A stretch of DNA of 39,966 nt from a virus: the IMG/VR virus record IMGVR_UViG_3300048839_000162, positions 1 to 39,966 of that record. One strand, written 5' to 3'. Made by a program: the position numbers and the translations under genes. The notes under the pieces were generated by a model. It worked only from the letters and a program-made list of their open reading frames with translations. It had not been told where the DNA came from and ran no database searches. Positions 30,821 through 39,234 of the stretch are shown one piece after another (position 1 is the first letter of the stretch; the number at the start of each line of letters is the position of its first letter).

Positions 30821-31309
30821 TCACAGAACTACTTGGTCCGGTGCGGACACAACGATCTCGCCGTAGTGCGAGAGGACGCCGCCCTGACCGGGGTAGTGGA
30901 ACAGTCGATGCTCAACAGTCGTCACCTGCGCGTTGATGCGCGCCAAGCGCGGTGTCAGGTCAGCCATCATCGTCACGACGGCTTGCAGCGCATCCTCAAC
31001 CAGCGTCGCGAACGCCCGGCCGGATGCGTCGCCGTCATTGAGGGTGCGGAAGACCCGCACGCGGAAGGTCGTTGCCGCGTCATAGCGCCATGTCGTGGCC
31101 GTCGAGAGCGACGACAAGGTGTAGCCGAGACCGATCAGCGCGACATCCGCGAACTGGATCATCTCGACGCTACCGATTTGGTTCTTGAACAGTTCGTCAG
31201 CCTGCTCTACCTTCGTGACGTACCGTTCGTAGTCGTAGACATCCCCAATGTTGGGAACATCACCGAGCGCCGTCACAAGCGCCGTACGCAGCGCAGCAAC
31301 ACCGGCCAT
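30821..31309 (-). CDS. Tail terminator / minor tail protein candidate
   Basis: 162 residues from ATG 31307-31309 (TGATG coupling); upstream read-through to 31480 is discarded. The order connector, gp10-like protein, then this gene is where siphophages carry the tail terminator. Pattern: MAGVAALRTALVTALGDVPN, then TTFRVRVFRTLNDGDASGRA, an alpha/beta protein of the right size. Confidence 0.6.
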   Translation of the reverse strand: MAGVAALRTALVTALGDVPNIGDVYDYERYVTKVEQADELFKNQIGSVEMIQFADVALIGLGYTLSSLSTATTWRYDAATTFRVRVFRTLNDGDASGRAFATLVEDALQAVVTMMADLTPRLARINAQVTTVEHRLFHYPGQGGVLSHYGEIVVSAPDQVVL

Positions 31310-31782
31310 CAGACGATCCCGTCCAGGCTGCGGTTGAACGCGACGATGCGCGCGCGAACCTTCGGTAGCGCGTCCTGATAGCCCCGGTTGAACATGCCGT
31401 GTGCGCGCGTGCCACGGACGGCGATGGCCTTCTGAATCGCATAGGCTGCCTTCGGATCGCCAAGCTTGCGCGTTGACCACAGAATCAGCGGCCCGATCGG
31501 TGCCCAGTGTGGCCGCGCGCCATGCTCGACAGATGCGACCTTGACCGGCTCATCCTGCGAAAACACTCGCCCAACCATCGTCACGCCAGCACCAGTGATG
31601 TCATGCGTGATGGACCCGCGCAGATGGCCGGTTGCGCCAACCGGTGTCCGTGCCACGACCGCGCCCTCGAAGTCCACCGCCGCGAACGTCAGCAGTTGCC
31701 GCAGTTCGGCGTCAATGCGCTCAGGAGCCAATGCAAAGGCCCGGAGTGAGTTGGCAGCACTGATATGCACTTTGAGGCTCAT
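31309..31782 (-). CDS. HK97 gp10-like head-tail joining protein
   Basis: 157 residues from ATG 31780-31782 (ATGA). ARTPVGATGHLRGSITHDI and ASVEHGARPHWAP are the hallmark motifs of the HK97 gp10 family, which helps joining of head and tail. The extra upstream residues in the open frame are shadow sequence. Confidence 0.8.
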   Translation of the reverse strand: MSLKVHISAANSLRAFALAPERIDAELRQLLTFAAVDFEGAVVARTPVGATGHLRGSITHDITGAGVTMVGRVFSQDEPVKVASVEHGARPHWAPIGPLILWSTRKLGDPKAAYAIQKAIAVRGTRAHGMFNRGYQDALPKVRARIVAFNRSLDGIV

Positions 31783-32480
31783 ATGTGCCGTCCGCGATGC
31801 GTCAGCGCGCCGATACCGCCAAAGCGCGGCAGATCCCAATCGAGCACCATCGTCGTCGGCGCTTCACCGCTGGCGACGCCAACCTGCTCCTTGTAGCGAT
31901 TCAGCAGCGCCCCACCGATCCGGCGCGCCTCGTCCGGCTTCGAGCCACGGTCGACGCTATCGGCGTTCAGCGTCGACTCCTGCTCGTGCAGGAAGCGCGA
32001 CGCGAAGCGGAACATGCAGTGCGCCGCCACGAGATTGACGAACGCCCAGGTATGCCGCGCCGGAATCGTCGTGGCGTCCGCGCCGTCGAGGCCGTCCAGC
32101 GTGTGTGGGGTGGTGTAGAGCACCCGCACCGTCTCGCCGCTCCCCGGCGTGTCGTGCAGCAGCCGCAGGCTGGTCGTCGTCTCAGTCCGGTAGATCGTCC
32201 AGTGGTTGCCGTCGATGTAGAGCGGGGTGCGTTCGCCGGCCGGATACTCGACCGTGATGATGCGCGCGCCGTCCACGTACTCGGTCAGTGCGAGGTCGTA
32301 GGTCGTGCCGTCGCCGGCCACGTCTTCGATCACCTCCCGCGGTGCGTCGCTGCTGTAACGTTCGATGGCCTCACGAATCGCCATCTCGATCTCGCCGTCT
32401 TCGGCAGCACTCAGGAAGCCAGGGGTGTCCTGAATGACTGAGGCGACTTTCGTCTTCACGCTGGCAAGGTCTTCCGCCAT
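31779..32480 (-). CDS. Head-tail connector (adaptor) protein
   Basis: 233 residues, start ATG 32478-32480 with GGAAGGGGG upstream. The helical N-terminus (VASVIQDTPGFLSAAEDGEI, then IREAIERYSSDAPREVI) and central beta part fit adaptor proteins that extend the portal. Position after capsid and decoration genes supports the call. Confidence 0.65.
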   Translation of the reverse strand: MAEDLASVKTKVASVIQDTPGFLSAAEDGEIEMAIREAIERYSSDAPREVIEDVAGDGTTYDLALTEYVDGARIITVEYPAGERTPLYIDGNHWTIYRTETTTSLRLLHDTPGSGETVRVLYTTPHTLDGLDGADATTIPARHTWAFVNLVAAHCMFRFASRFLHEQESTLNADSVDRGSKPDEARRIGGALLNRYKEQVGVASGEAPTTMVLDWDLPRFGGIGALTHRGRHI

Positions 32481-32504
32481 CCGTACCCCCTTCCTTCCTG
32501 AGTG

Positions 32505-32532
32505 CTGCCGTGCTCGCGCTGGAACACGGCAG
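32505..32532 (-). terminator. Hairpin after decoration protein gene
   Basis: CTGCCGTG (32505-32512) and CACGGCAG (32525-32532) form a perfect 8-bp stem with a 12-base loop, in the 60-bp gap before the connector gene. No U-run. Probably limits read-through or stabilises the upstream mRNA. Confidence 0.45.
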
Positions 32533-32540
32533 GCGCGTGA

Positions 32541-32951
32541 CTAGTTGCCGCGATAGGTGATCGTGACGAGGTTCGCGCCGAGCGCGACACCGTTGCCGAC
32601 CTTCTCGTAGACGGCTTTGAGGACCGAACCAGCCGCCAGCGCCGTGCCGGTCGTGCTGCTGTAGACCGTCTGCGGCACGCCGACCGCTGCGTCCGTGCCG
32701 GTCGCGTAGTCGAGGTTGCCCAGTTCGGTCGTGCCGGTGCCGGCTGTGCCGCCGTTCTGGAGGTTGATGTTGGTGCGGTTGGTGTTGTCACCTGTCGCCG
32801 CCGCTGCCGGTGTCACGGTGACGCTCATCAGCTTGCAGGCGAACGGTGCAACGAAGATCGGGATCGACTCGGTGGCCGTTGCCGCCGCATGGGCAGGGAT
32901 GATGGCGAACGCCGTGTGATTCCCCGGCAAGTCGTGGATACTGGAAGCCAT
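32541..32951 (-). CDS. Putative capsid decoration protein
   Basis: 136 residues, with AGGAGG before ATG 32949-32951. Second gene after the capsid, bounded by hairpins as highly expressed structural genes often are. Beta-rich and Thr/Ala/Gly-rich (GDNTNRTNINLQNGGTAGTG, then GSVLKAVYEKVGNGVALGAN). Likely a head surface or stabilisation protein; named family not recognised. Confidence 0.55.
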   Translation of the reverse strand: MASSIHDLPGNHTAFAIIPAHAAATATESIPIFVAPFACKLMSVTVTPAAAATGDNTNRTNINLQNGGTAGTGTTELGNLDYATGTDAAVGVPQTVYSSTTGTALAAGSVLKAVYEKVGNGVALGANLVTITYRGN

Positions 32952-32954
32952 TGG

Positions 32955-33155
32955 TTAGCCCTCCTGTGTGCGCTTGGGATCGACAGTGAAGCGGTGGCCG
33001 TCGCGGCCGTCCGTGTCGGTCACGACCAGCACGACGCCGCGCTCGATGCGGTAGTCCGCGATGGAATCAGCCGCCATGCCGGACACGGCAACGACCCACG
33101 CCGGGATCTCCGGTTCAGTGGTTTTCGCTGTCGTGCGCTTGCGTGGGGTTGCCAT
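32955..33155 (-). CDS. 66-residue protein after capsid gene
   Basis: ATG 33153-33155 with GGAGA upstream. Basic N-terminus (MATPRKRTTAKTTE), then a beta-type core (DYRIERGVVLVVTDTDGRDG). Could be a minor head or connector component. Family not recognised. Confidence 0.55.
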   Translation of the reverse strand: MATPRKRTTAKTTEPEIPAWVVAVSGMAADSIADYRIERGVVLVVTDTDGRDGHRFTVDPKRTQEG

Positions 33156-33177
33156 CGCGGAATCTCCGTTCAGGGTT

Positions 33178-33203
33178 GGGTGAGGCCGTTGCCAGCCTCA
33201 CCC
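33178..33203 (-). terminator. Hairpin after capsid gene
   Basis: GGGTGAGGC (33178-33186) and GCCTCACCC (33195-33203) form a perfect 9-bp stem with an 8-base loop, 14 bases after the capsid stop. No U-run on the minus strand. Likely a partial terminator or 3-prime stabiliser of the abundant capsid mRNA. Confidence 0.5.
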
Positions 33204-33216
33204 CCTTTACTCAGGG

Positions 33217-35643
33217 TTAGTTGGCAACAACCATCCGGTAGGTGCCGCGATGGTCAATGATCATCACGTACCAGATGTGCCGGATCTTCCACGTCACCTT
33301 GTCGGCGGTGAACATGCTGCCGACGTTGGCCGCGTCCTGCACGAACAACTCCGGCTCTTCGCGGCCCTGATAGAAGCCGACTTCGAGGACCGGATTGAGC
33401 GACGGGTCAGCGAAGGCGTACCAGTCGGTCGCATCCGTCCAGGAGTCAACGACGATCACCTCATAGCGGCCCTGGAACATGTTCGGAACGGTCGCGCCGC
33501 CCGGAGTCATGCCGGTCACGGCCTGGTAGGCCACCACACGCAACTCGTTCGGAATCGCGAGAATGCGCGGCATGTTGGCCTCACCCAGCGGCAGGCCGGT
33601 CTGGTTGCCGTAGTCGAGCTGGTCACGCATGGCCGTTTCGACCGCCAGCAGGCCCGCGCCGGCGTTGTCGAAGGCGGTCGTGCCGGTGTTGGCGTGGTTG
33701 TTGTGGTAGAGCGCCGTCGTGTCGTAGGAGGCCGTCGCGTTGTCCTTGATCGTGACGTTCCAGACCTCGTTGTAGAGCGTGTCGACCGCTGCGTAGCCCA
33801 GCTTGACCGGGATACGCCGGACGAGGCCCATGTCGTCGTTGGCGATCGCCTCCAGCGTCAGATCCTCCAGACCGCCCCGCTTGTCGAGGCTGTCAGTGGC
33901 CTTCTCGTCACCAGGCGTGTCGAGCGGCTGGTAGGGCGCGCCCTCACCGACGACCGGCAGGAAGTCGTAGCCACCCCAGCGGGTGCGCTCGACGGTGCGG
34001 AAGTCGACCACCGGCGTGGTCGTGACGATCTGCCGCCACGTCTGCCGGTCAGGCCGCGCGTACTCCTGCAACATGCGCCGTCGAATCGAGTCGCCGAGCA
34101 CGTCGCCAAAGGTCGTCGTGGTCACGGACTCGGCCAGCAGCCGGTCGTCGCCGGTAAAGGTGCGCGCTTCCTGCAACACCCGCTGCGCCAGAATGCCGTC
34201 GATGTAGCTGTCGCGATAGTCGCCGGAGACCGCCTGATAGGCCTCCTTGAGCGTCAGGAACGGCTTCACCCCGTCGATGGTGCGTCCCCAGACGAGGCCG
34301 TCCATCGCCTTCTGATGCTTCTCGCGCTGATCCTCAGTCACGACGACCGCGCCCAGCCCGTGCGGCTTGACGGCGGCGGCTTCGGCAAACAGTTCCTTGT
34401 CGCGCCCGATACGCGCCTCAAGGTCGGCACTCTCGAAGATGCGCTCCTTGAAGTCGGCGCGAATCGCGTCCTGGAACTTCTGCGGCAGCTTCGACTCGGC
34501 CAGCAGTTCGGCCAGCGTCGCCTTGCACTCGGCCAGTTGGAAGCGGCGCTCGGCAGCGGCGGCAGCTTCCTCAATGCGACGAGTCGCCTCATCCAGCGGA
34601 GCGGTGTTCGGCGTGGCTGGTTCCGCTGGCGTCTCGACCGGCTTGGTCGGAATCGCCTCGGTCAGCAGTGCCGAGAACTCGTCGGCTGGTAGCGACTCTT
34701 GCAGGAACTTCCATTCGTCCTGCGTGAGCCTGTTGCCCGCACGATAGCGAGCGAGCAGTTCTGCAACGTTCACGATTGCCTCCTGTAATGGGTCGGGGAC
34801 GAATGAATCCTGCGATTCCGAAAGAGGATTGAGTAGCGCCCCGCCAGCGGCAGGCGTGACCACTACATCAACTGAGGACACCTGCGTGATCGCCTTGACG
34901 CGATAGCCGCGCGGCTTGATCGCCTCAACAATCGCCCCGCCAGCCGGAACGACGTGTGAGAAGCCAAAGGGGGATCGTCCGGTGCGCTGGGCTACGTCAT
35001 AGCCGTGCATGAATGCTTCGCGCATCTCCGGCTTGCCGCGATTGATCTCCAGCGTCGCCTCGATGCCGCGCGGGTTGGGTGCAGGGTCGGTGACGTATCC
35101 GGCGATGCTGTCAAAGCCGCGCTCGTTCGGGTTGTGATCGACCCCACGCCCGTAGAAGGCAGGGACGCCAGCATAGGCGTTGACGGCTTCATGCAGGACG
35201 TTCAATGGGTATTCGTTCCCATTGGCTGACCGGCCAGCCGCGATCACCTGTATCCGCCACTTCCACCCTTCGGTGTCGAGCGATTCGAGCAGCGCGCCGC
35301 CCTGCAAGCGGTCGCGCACGGCCTCGGTGACTGGCACGTACTTGGTCTCGACACGCACCGGCTGTTCATCGCCCAGCGTCACGTTGCCGTCGCCGTCGAT
35401 GGTGTAGCCGCGCCGGTAGAGCGCCTGCCCGGTCGGTGCCTCGATCTCGTAAATCACATAGTCATCGAAGACTTCACGCGGCCAGCAGTAGTAGTTGTCA
35501 CCCTTGCCAGCGCACAGCGCGGCCCTGAGCGCATCGCGAATCTGGTCGTGTGAGAGGGTGGATTCGGAGAGGTGGAACGCGCACACAGGCGGCGCTTGCA
35601 CCGATTCGAGGATGGGTAGAGGATTGCGGAAGAGTTCCGACAC
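33217..35643 (-). CDS. Capsid polyprotein: protease, scaffold and major capsid fused
   Basis: 808 residues from GTG 35641-35643. Residues 30-110 are a small N-terminal domain (GKGDNYYCWPREVFDDYVIY). Residues about 128-270 look like a prohead protease (AAGRSANGNEYP; candidate His170 in VDHNP; candidate Ser256/257 in QVSSVDVVVTPAAGG). Residues about 290-435 are helical and Glu/Ala-rich, scaffold-like. Residues about 460-808 are an HK97-fold-type major capsid protein (SYDTTALYHNNHANTGT, then EVGFYQGREEPELFVQDA, then TWKIRHIWYVMIIDHRG). Usually these are two or three genes; a fusion implies self-cleavage during maturation. Cleavage sites cannot be read by eye. Confidence 0.82.
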   Translation of the reverse strand: MSELFRNPLPILESVQAPPVCAFHLSESTLSHDQIRDALRAALCAGKGDNYYCWPREVFDDYVIYEIEAPTGQALYRRGYTIDGDGNVTLGDEQPVRVETKYVPVTEAVRDRLQGGALLESLDTEGWKWRIQVIAAGRSANGNEYPLNVLHEAVNAYAGVPAFYGRGVDHNPNERGFDSIAGYVTDPAPNPRGIEATLEINRGKPEMREAFMHGYDVAQRTGRSPFGFSHVVPAGGAIVEAIKPRGYRVKAITQVSSVDVVVTPAAGGALLNPLSESQDSFVPDPLQEAIVNVAELLARYRAGNRLTQDEWKFLQESLPADEFSALLTEAIPTKPVETPAEPATPNTAPLDEATRRIEEAAAAAERRFQLAECKATLAELLAESKLPQKFQDAIRADFKERIFESADLEARIGRDKELFAEAAAVKPHGLGAVVVTEDQREKHQKAMDGLVWGRTIDGVKPFLTLKEAYQAVSGDYRDSYIDGILAQRVLQEARTFTGDDRLLAESVTTTTFGDVLGDSIRRRMLQEYARPDRQTWRQIVTTTPVVDFRTVERTRWGGYDFLPVVGEGAPYQPLDTPGDEKATDSLDKRGGLEDLTLEAIANDDMGLVRRIPVKLGYAAVDTLYNEVWNVTIKDNATASYDTTALYHNNHANTGTTAFDNAGAGLLAVETAMRDQLDYGNQTGLPLGEANMPRILAIPNELRVVAYQAVTGMTPGGATVPNMFQGRYEVIVVDSWTDATDWYAFADPSLNPVLEVGFYQGREEPELFVQDAANVGSMFTADKVTWKIRHIWYVMIIDHRGTYRMVVAN

Positions 35644-35666
35644 GCCACGCTCCAGAGCAAACAGAA

Positions 35667-35703
35667 ACGCCGTCGCTGCCCCTCCTCAGGGCGGCTACGG
35701 CGT
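35667..35703 (-). terminator. Terminator-like leader hairpin before capsid gene
   Basis: A 15-bp stem with one mismatch and one G-T pair (left arm from 35667, right arm to 35703, 7-base loop) is followed on the minus strand by TTCTGTTTGCTC. This has the shape of an intrinsic terminator, yet it lies between the capsid promoter candidate and the capsid GTG. It may stop transcription arriving from the portal region, act as an attenuator, or protect the capsid mRNA 5-prime end. Confidence 0.6.
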
Positions 35704-35751
35704 CGTGCGCTCTTCTCGCGGCGGTAGCGTGCCGTCTATTCGGTTACGGGT

Positions 35752-35781
35752 ACTTTACATCGCGATATGCAGTTACGTCAA
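35752..35781 (-). promoter_or_regulatory. Candidate promoter for capsid transcription
   Basis: On the minus strand TTGACG (35781-35776) and TAAAGT (35757-35752) are separated by 18 bp. The -35 overlaps the end of the gene at 35773-36102. A start near 35745 would give a leader of about 100 bases containing the hairpin at 35667-35703. Confidence 0.45.
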
Positions 35782-36102
35782 TCGTGCTGGCTTGCCCTGA
35801 GAGACAAGCCAGTCGTTGAGCCGTTTGGCGTTTTCGGCCTTGCGCGCATAGTTGATGGCAACTTGATCGAGGATGCCGGTTATCAGCGTCGGGTCGTCAA
35901 GCCGACTGATGTTGAAGTCCATGATCCAGTTATGCTGCTCTGGTCGCACGCCGCCACGCGGGTAAACCCACGCATAGACAACGACCGTATCGGGCAGAAC
36001 CGTTGACCGATTCTTCACCGTGTAGTCATACACAAAGGGTTCGAGTGCCGGCTGCACTGGAGTAGATAACATCGTGCGTATGCGATCGAGGAGTTTCTTC
36101 AC
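35773..36102 (-). CDS. 109-residue head-region protein
   Basis: GTG 36100-36102 overlaps the preceding TGA (GTGA) and has GGAGAGGAC upstream; the further GTG at 36144 is less likely. Pattern VKKLLDRIRTMLSTPVQPAL, then DTVVVYAWVYPRGGVRP. No named family recognised. Confidence 0.6.
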   Translation of the reverse strand: MKKLLDRIRTMLSTPVQPALEPFVYDYTVKNRSTVLPDTVVVYAWVYPRGGVRPEQHNWIMDFNISRLDDPTLITGILDQVAINYARKAENAKRLNDWLVSQGKPARLT

Positions 36103-36311
36103 GCCGCCGTCCTCTCCGGTCGCAACACATTCTCGCAGCCGCACTTGCAGACCGCCAGCACGCCCTCGTCGGTGATCGGTGCCACCCAGCGCCGGTAGCC
36201 GTGCACGATGATGACCGAGCCGCTGATGATTTCACCGAGTCGCGCGTTGCACCGCTCACATGTCCACCAGTTGCGAATCGGCATCGTCTCAGTCTCGACG
36301 TAGGCCAGCAT
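36099..36311 (-). CDS. Com-like zinc-ribbon protein
   Basis: 70 residues; ATG 36309-36311 directly follows the MuF stop, with GGAGGAGG upstream. Two cysteine pairs (CERC at about 18-21 and CKCGC at about 55-59) with GVLAVCKCGCENVLRPE resemble the Mu Com family, a zinc-binding translational regulator of the DNA-modification gene mom. No mom-like gene is seen here. Similarity judged by eye; a simple structural zinc protein is also possible. Confidence 0.55.
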   Translation of the reverse strand: MLAYVETETMPIRNWWTCERCNARLGEIISGSVIIVHGYRRWVAPITDEGVLAVCKCGCENVLRPERTAA

Positions 36312-37136
36312 CTACACCTCCTCCGGTTCCGGTGCGACCAACCGCATTCGACAGCGGCAGGCGACGACTTCCTTCGCTGGCAGGACGGGATCGTGCGGGT
36401 ACATCGCCGTGATGCCGTTCCCGAGGTCGAACGGCGCATCGACCGGGATCGGGTTCGCGCTCGTCTCGCTCCACAGCCGGACGTGGTTAGGCCGCGACTG
36501 CCGCGCCTGAAACGTCGTGAAGCCTGGGCTGCTACTTGAGTGCTCCCAGACCTTGCGTAGGCCGGGGAATCGCTGTGCTGCCTCCAGTGATTGATCCGCA
36601 AACGCCATTGACCGCACCCGACTGACTTCCGTCCTCGCGATCATCTCTGCCCGTGTCGCGATCGTCCCGAACACGCTCGGATCGGTCAGGTTGCGGCCGA
36701 TGCGGTCGATCAGTTCCGTCGTGCTCATCCCGCCCAACGCCGCCAGCCGAATCTCGCGACTGATGCGCTGCCGTGCGTCGGACGCCAGCCCCGTGACCAA
36801 ATCGGCTACATAATCGGCCGCTGTCCTGACCAGCACCGGATCGACGCCCATGTACGAGAGCGGCGGCTGCAACCCACCGGCCCGGAGATCGTCTAGTACG
36901 GCCTCGTCACCGGCCGCTGCTGCCGTCTCGACGTGCCGCCCCATCGCGCCGGTCAACTCCCGCTGGAACGTCAGGATCTGCTCGTCAATCTCCCGTAGCA
37001 GCCCGAACAACGCACCGGACAGCGGCTCGGGAGCAGACGAGATGCTGCCGATGATCGACAGGCGTAGCGCGTTGAGCAGGCGCAGGGCTTCGCGGGTGGC
37101 GTCGGACGCCAGATCGTCCGGGTCGGCAGCGGCCAA
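36312..37136 (-). CDS. MuF-like minor head protein
   Basis: 274 residues from TTG 37134-37136, with AAGGAG upstream. The C-terminal region carries the Mu F / SPP1 gp7 motifs: ARTEVSRVRSMAFADQ, then RPNHVRLWSETSANPIPVD, then DPVLPAKEVVACRCRMRL. These proteins associate with the portal during head assembly and may act on DNA ejection. Position between portal and capsid genes agrees. Confidence 0.85.
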   Translation of the reverse strand: MAAADPDDLASDATREALRLLNALRLSIIGSISSAPEPLSGALFGLLREIDEQILTFQRELTGAMGRHVETAAAAGDEAVLDDLRAGGLQPPLSYMGVDPVLVRTAADYVADLVTGLASDARQRISREIRLAALGGMSTTELIDRIGRNLTDPSVFGTIATRAEMIARTEVSRVRSMAFADQSLEAAQRFPGLRKVWEHSSSSPGFTTFQARQSRPNHVRLWSETSANPIPVDAPFDLGNGITAMYPHDPVLPAKEVVACRCRMRLVAPEPEEV

Positions 37137-37142
37137 TCTACG

Positions 37143-37436
37143 CTACTCCTTCGGAACGTTCTCGAACGCAGGCTCAATCAGCGGTGGTTGCTCGTGTATC
37201 GGCACACGCTCGAACGTCTCGCTCTCGACAATGATGTCGATGGTCTCAACACCAACGTAACCCGACGACGCGAGCCACACCCCGACGATCTTGGCATCGG
37301 CCGGTAACGCATTCTCAGTCACGCGGTAGCAGTGCAGTTCCGTTGTCTTGCACATCGCAACGAGTAGCTCAGGCGAAACCCGTAGCACCTTGCGGCGCAG
37401 TCCCGGTGTCATGTCCATGTCATCTCCTAGTGGCAT
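37143..37436 (-). CDS. 97-residue protein between portal and MuF
   Basis: ATG 37434-37436 directly follows the portal TAG and has GGAGG seven bases upstream. A second ATG at 37416-37418 also has AGGAG, giving a 91-residue form. Alpha/beta pattern (SPELLVAMCKTTELHCYRVT, then VGVETIDIIVESETFERVP). Similar small genes occur in many phage head operons; function unknown. Confidence 0.6.
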   Translation of the reverse strand: MPLGDDMDMTPGLRRKVLRVSPELLVAMCKTTELHCYRVTENALPADAKIVGVWLASSGYVGVETIDIIVESETFERVPIHEQPPLIEPAFENVPKE

Positions 37437-38951
37437 CTAGTCGCCTCCAACCTGTCGTGCATCGTCCCGTTCACCCCGCGCCGGCAACGCCCGTAGCCCT
37501 GACCGCTGCATGGCCGCGTCCTGCTGTTGCTCGAACTGCTGCTGCTCTTCCTGTTCGCGCTGCTCCAGTTCCTTCTGCGCCGCCTCGATCTCGGCTGGGA
37601 TGTCGATGTCCACGCCCAGCGTCGTCGCCGTCGTCAGCCACAGCCGCGAGGCCGTCTCGTGCGTCACGAAGCCTTCGGTCTCGGCCAGCGCCAGCGCGCG
37701 GGTCAGCGTGTCGAGTGAGGTGATCGTCTGCGAGTTGTCGTCACCGCTCAGTTCCGGCAGGACCAGATCAACGGCGTCACGCGACGGGATCATCTCGTCG
37801 GTCGGCTTGCCGTCCTTCTCGACGGCGACCTCTTCGGGCAACGCACCGGCCAGCACCGCGTAGTCGATCTGCGCCTGGAGGATGTCGACCATGATGTAGC
37901 GCCATTCGCGCTGGAGCATCGTCAGGCGTTTCAGCGTCGGTTCGTCCATCTCGGAGGCCGTGGCGCGGTTCACGTCGCCGCCTGAGCCGAACCAGTGCTC
38001 CGGTAGGCCCATCGCGCCGCCTGTGTGCGTCCTGAGCGCCTCGATGCCGTTCCAGGCGTCGTAGGTGTCCAGTCGTGGGTTGACGGCCGTCCAGACCTCC
38101 TGCTGGTTGTGGATGCGCACGCTCCCCGGCTTGGGAGGTCCGTAGTTCGGGTCTCTCGCCTTCTTCGCAATTTCGTCAGGTTGCCCGTTGTTGATCGACA
38201 CATCCCAGACGAACGCTTTGAGCAGGAAGGTCCGTTCGATCTCCGAAAAGACGAACTGGTCCATGACATCCAGCAGGTCCGCGATGCTGTACAGCACCGA
38301 CAGGCCGCGTTCACCGAACGGGTTCCCGCGTGTCCAGAACAGCGCCGGGTTGGTCGCCTTCGTCAGTTCATCGCGGCTCTCCCGCGTGTTGACCGTCTGG
38401 TACAGCACGCCCTCGTCGCCGCCCGTGACTGACTTCATCCTGACCGATTCGACGATGCTCCAGTTGTCCGGGTCGGTGTTGACCGTCTTGATGTTCTCGA
38501 CCAGTTGCAGGCCACAGCGCAGATGGCCGTTGGCGGTGTTGGGGAACAGCGGGACCAGCAACTCCCCGAAGACCATCAGGTGCTGGAAGTAGAGCGACTG
38601 GCGACGGTCCCAGTCGTTGTACGGGTCGCGCCAGTGCCGCATGACGACCGCTTCGACCTCGCTATTCTTGAACGACGGGACGGCGCCCTCACCCAGCACG
38701 AAGTCGGTAAAGAGCGAGATGTAGCGGCTCCCGACCGGGTTGGCGCGGAACAGGTGCTTGGCGATGGCGAACATGCGCTCCTGCTGGAAGGCCGGGAGGT
38801 TGCTGCCCTTTTCGCCGGTAATCGGCCGGTACAGGTAGTCGTCGGAGTCGATCGAGACGCCGTTGAGCGCCGCGTCGAAGGCCGTCGCCTCGGTCAGTTG
38901 CTTGCGCTGCGTGATGCGCCGTGCGGGGGGTGCCTTACGTCGTCTGGACAT
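37437..38951 (-). CDS. Portal protein
   Basis: 504 residues from ATG 38949-38951 (GGAG seven bases upstream); the frame could start at TTG 38961 with four more residues. It forms the dodecameric portal at the head vertex. Seen: ANPVGSRYISLFTDFVLGEG, ERGLSVLYSIADLLDVMDQF, GGDVNRATASEMDEPTLKRL, and a Gln/Glu-rich C-terminal coiled coil (about 455-495). Placement between terminase and MuF genes agrees. Confidence 0.88.
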   Translation of the reverse strand: MSRRRKAPPARRITQRKQLTEATAFDAALNGVSIDSDDYLYRPITGEKGSNLPAFQQERMFAIAKHLFRANPVGSRYISLFTDFVLGEGAVPSFKNSEVEAVVMRHWRDPYNDWDRRQSLYFQHLMVFGELLVPLFPNTANGHLRCGLQLVENIKTVNTDPDNWSIVESVRMKSVTGGDEGVLYQTVNTRESRDELTKATNPALFWTRGNPFGERGLSVLYSIADLLDVMDQFVFSEIERTFLLKAFVWDVSINNGQPDEIAKKARDPNYGPPKPGSVRIHNQQEVWTAVNPRLDTYDAWNGIEALRTHTGGAMGLPEHWFGSGGDVNRATASEMDEPTLKRLTMLQREWRYIMVDILQAQIDYAVLAGALPEEVAVEKDGKPTDEMIPSRDAVDLVLPELSGDDNSQTITSLDTLTRALALAETEGFVTHETASRLWLTTATTLGVDIDIPAEIEAAQKELEQREQEEQQQFEQQQDAAMQRSGLRALPARGERDDARQVGGD

Positions 38952-39234
38952 GTGGCGCTCCAATCGTGACCGTCAGGACGCGGCCAGACTCTAGAGCCGC
39001 TGTCTCTGCGAGTTTGCCGTACAGGTACATCCGTTCCCGCGCGCCGTTCGCGAACCAGCCTTCACAGTCCCAGGCGATGACGCCCTCATGCGTGCCAACC
39101 CAGCCGCGCCCCATTGCGCGGAACTCGACAATGCCGGGGATCATGAATTGGAACACGCTCGGCGGCTGTGTGTAGTCGTCTGCGACGGCGACGCTTAGAA
39201 CCGCGGATTCGTCCATGCCCAGATGCTGGATCAT
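38935..39234 (-). CDS. 99-residue protein near terminase, unknown
   Basis: ATGA coupling at 39231-39234; the gene overlaps the portal start by 17 bases. Beta-rich (VFQFMIPGIVEFRAMGRGWV, then GVIAWDCEGWFANGARERMY). Not recognised. Confidence 0.6.
   Translation of the reverse strand: MIQHLGMDESAVLSVAVADDYTQPPSVFQFMIPGIVEFRAMGRGWVGTHEGVIAWDCEGWFANGARERMYLYGKLAETAALESGRVLTVTIGAPHVQTT

Noticed and set aside
33250-34692. 480-codon plus-strand ORF
   Set aside because: Antisense to the capsid fusion; long open frames opposite real genes are expected in high-GC DNA.
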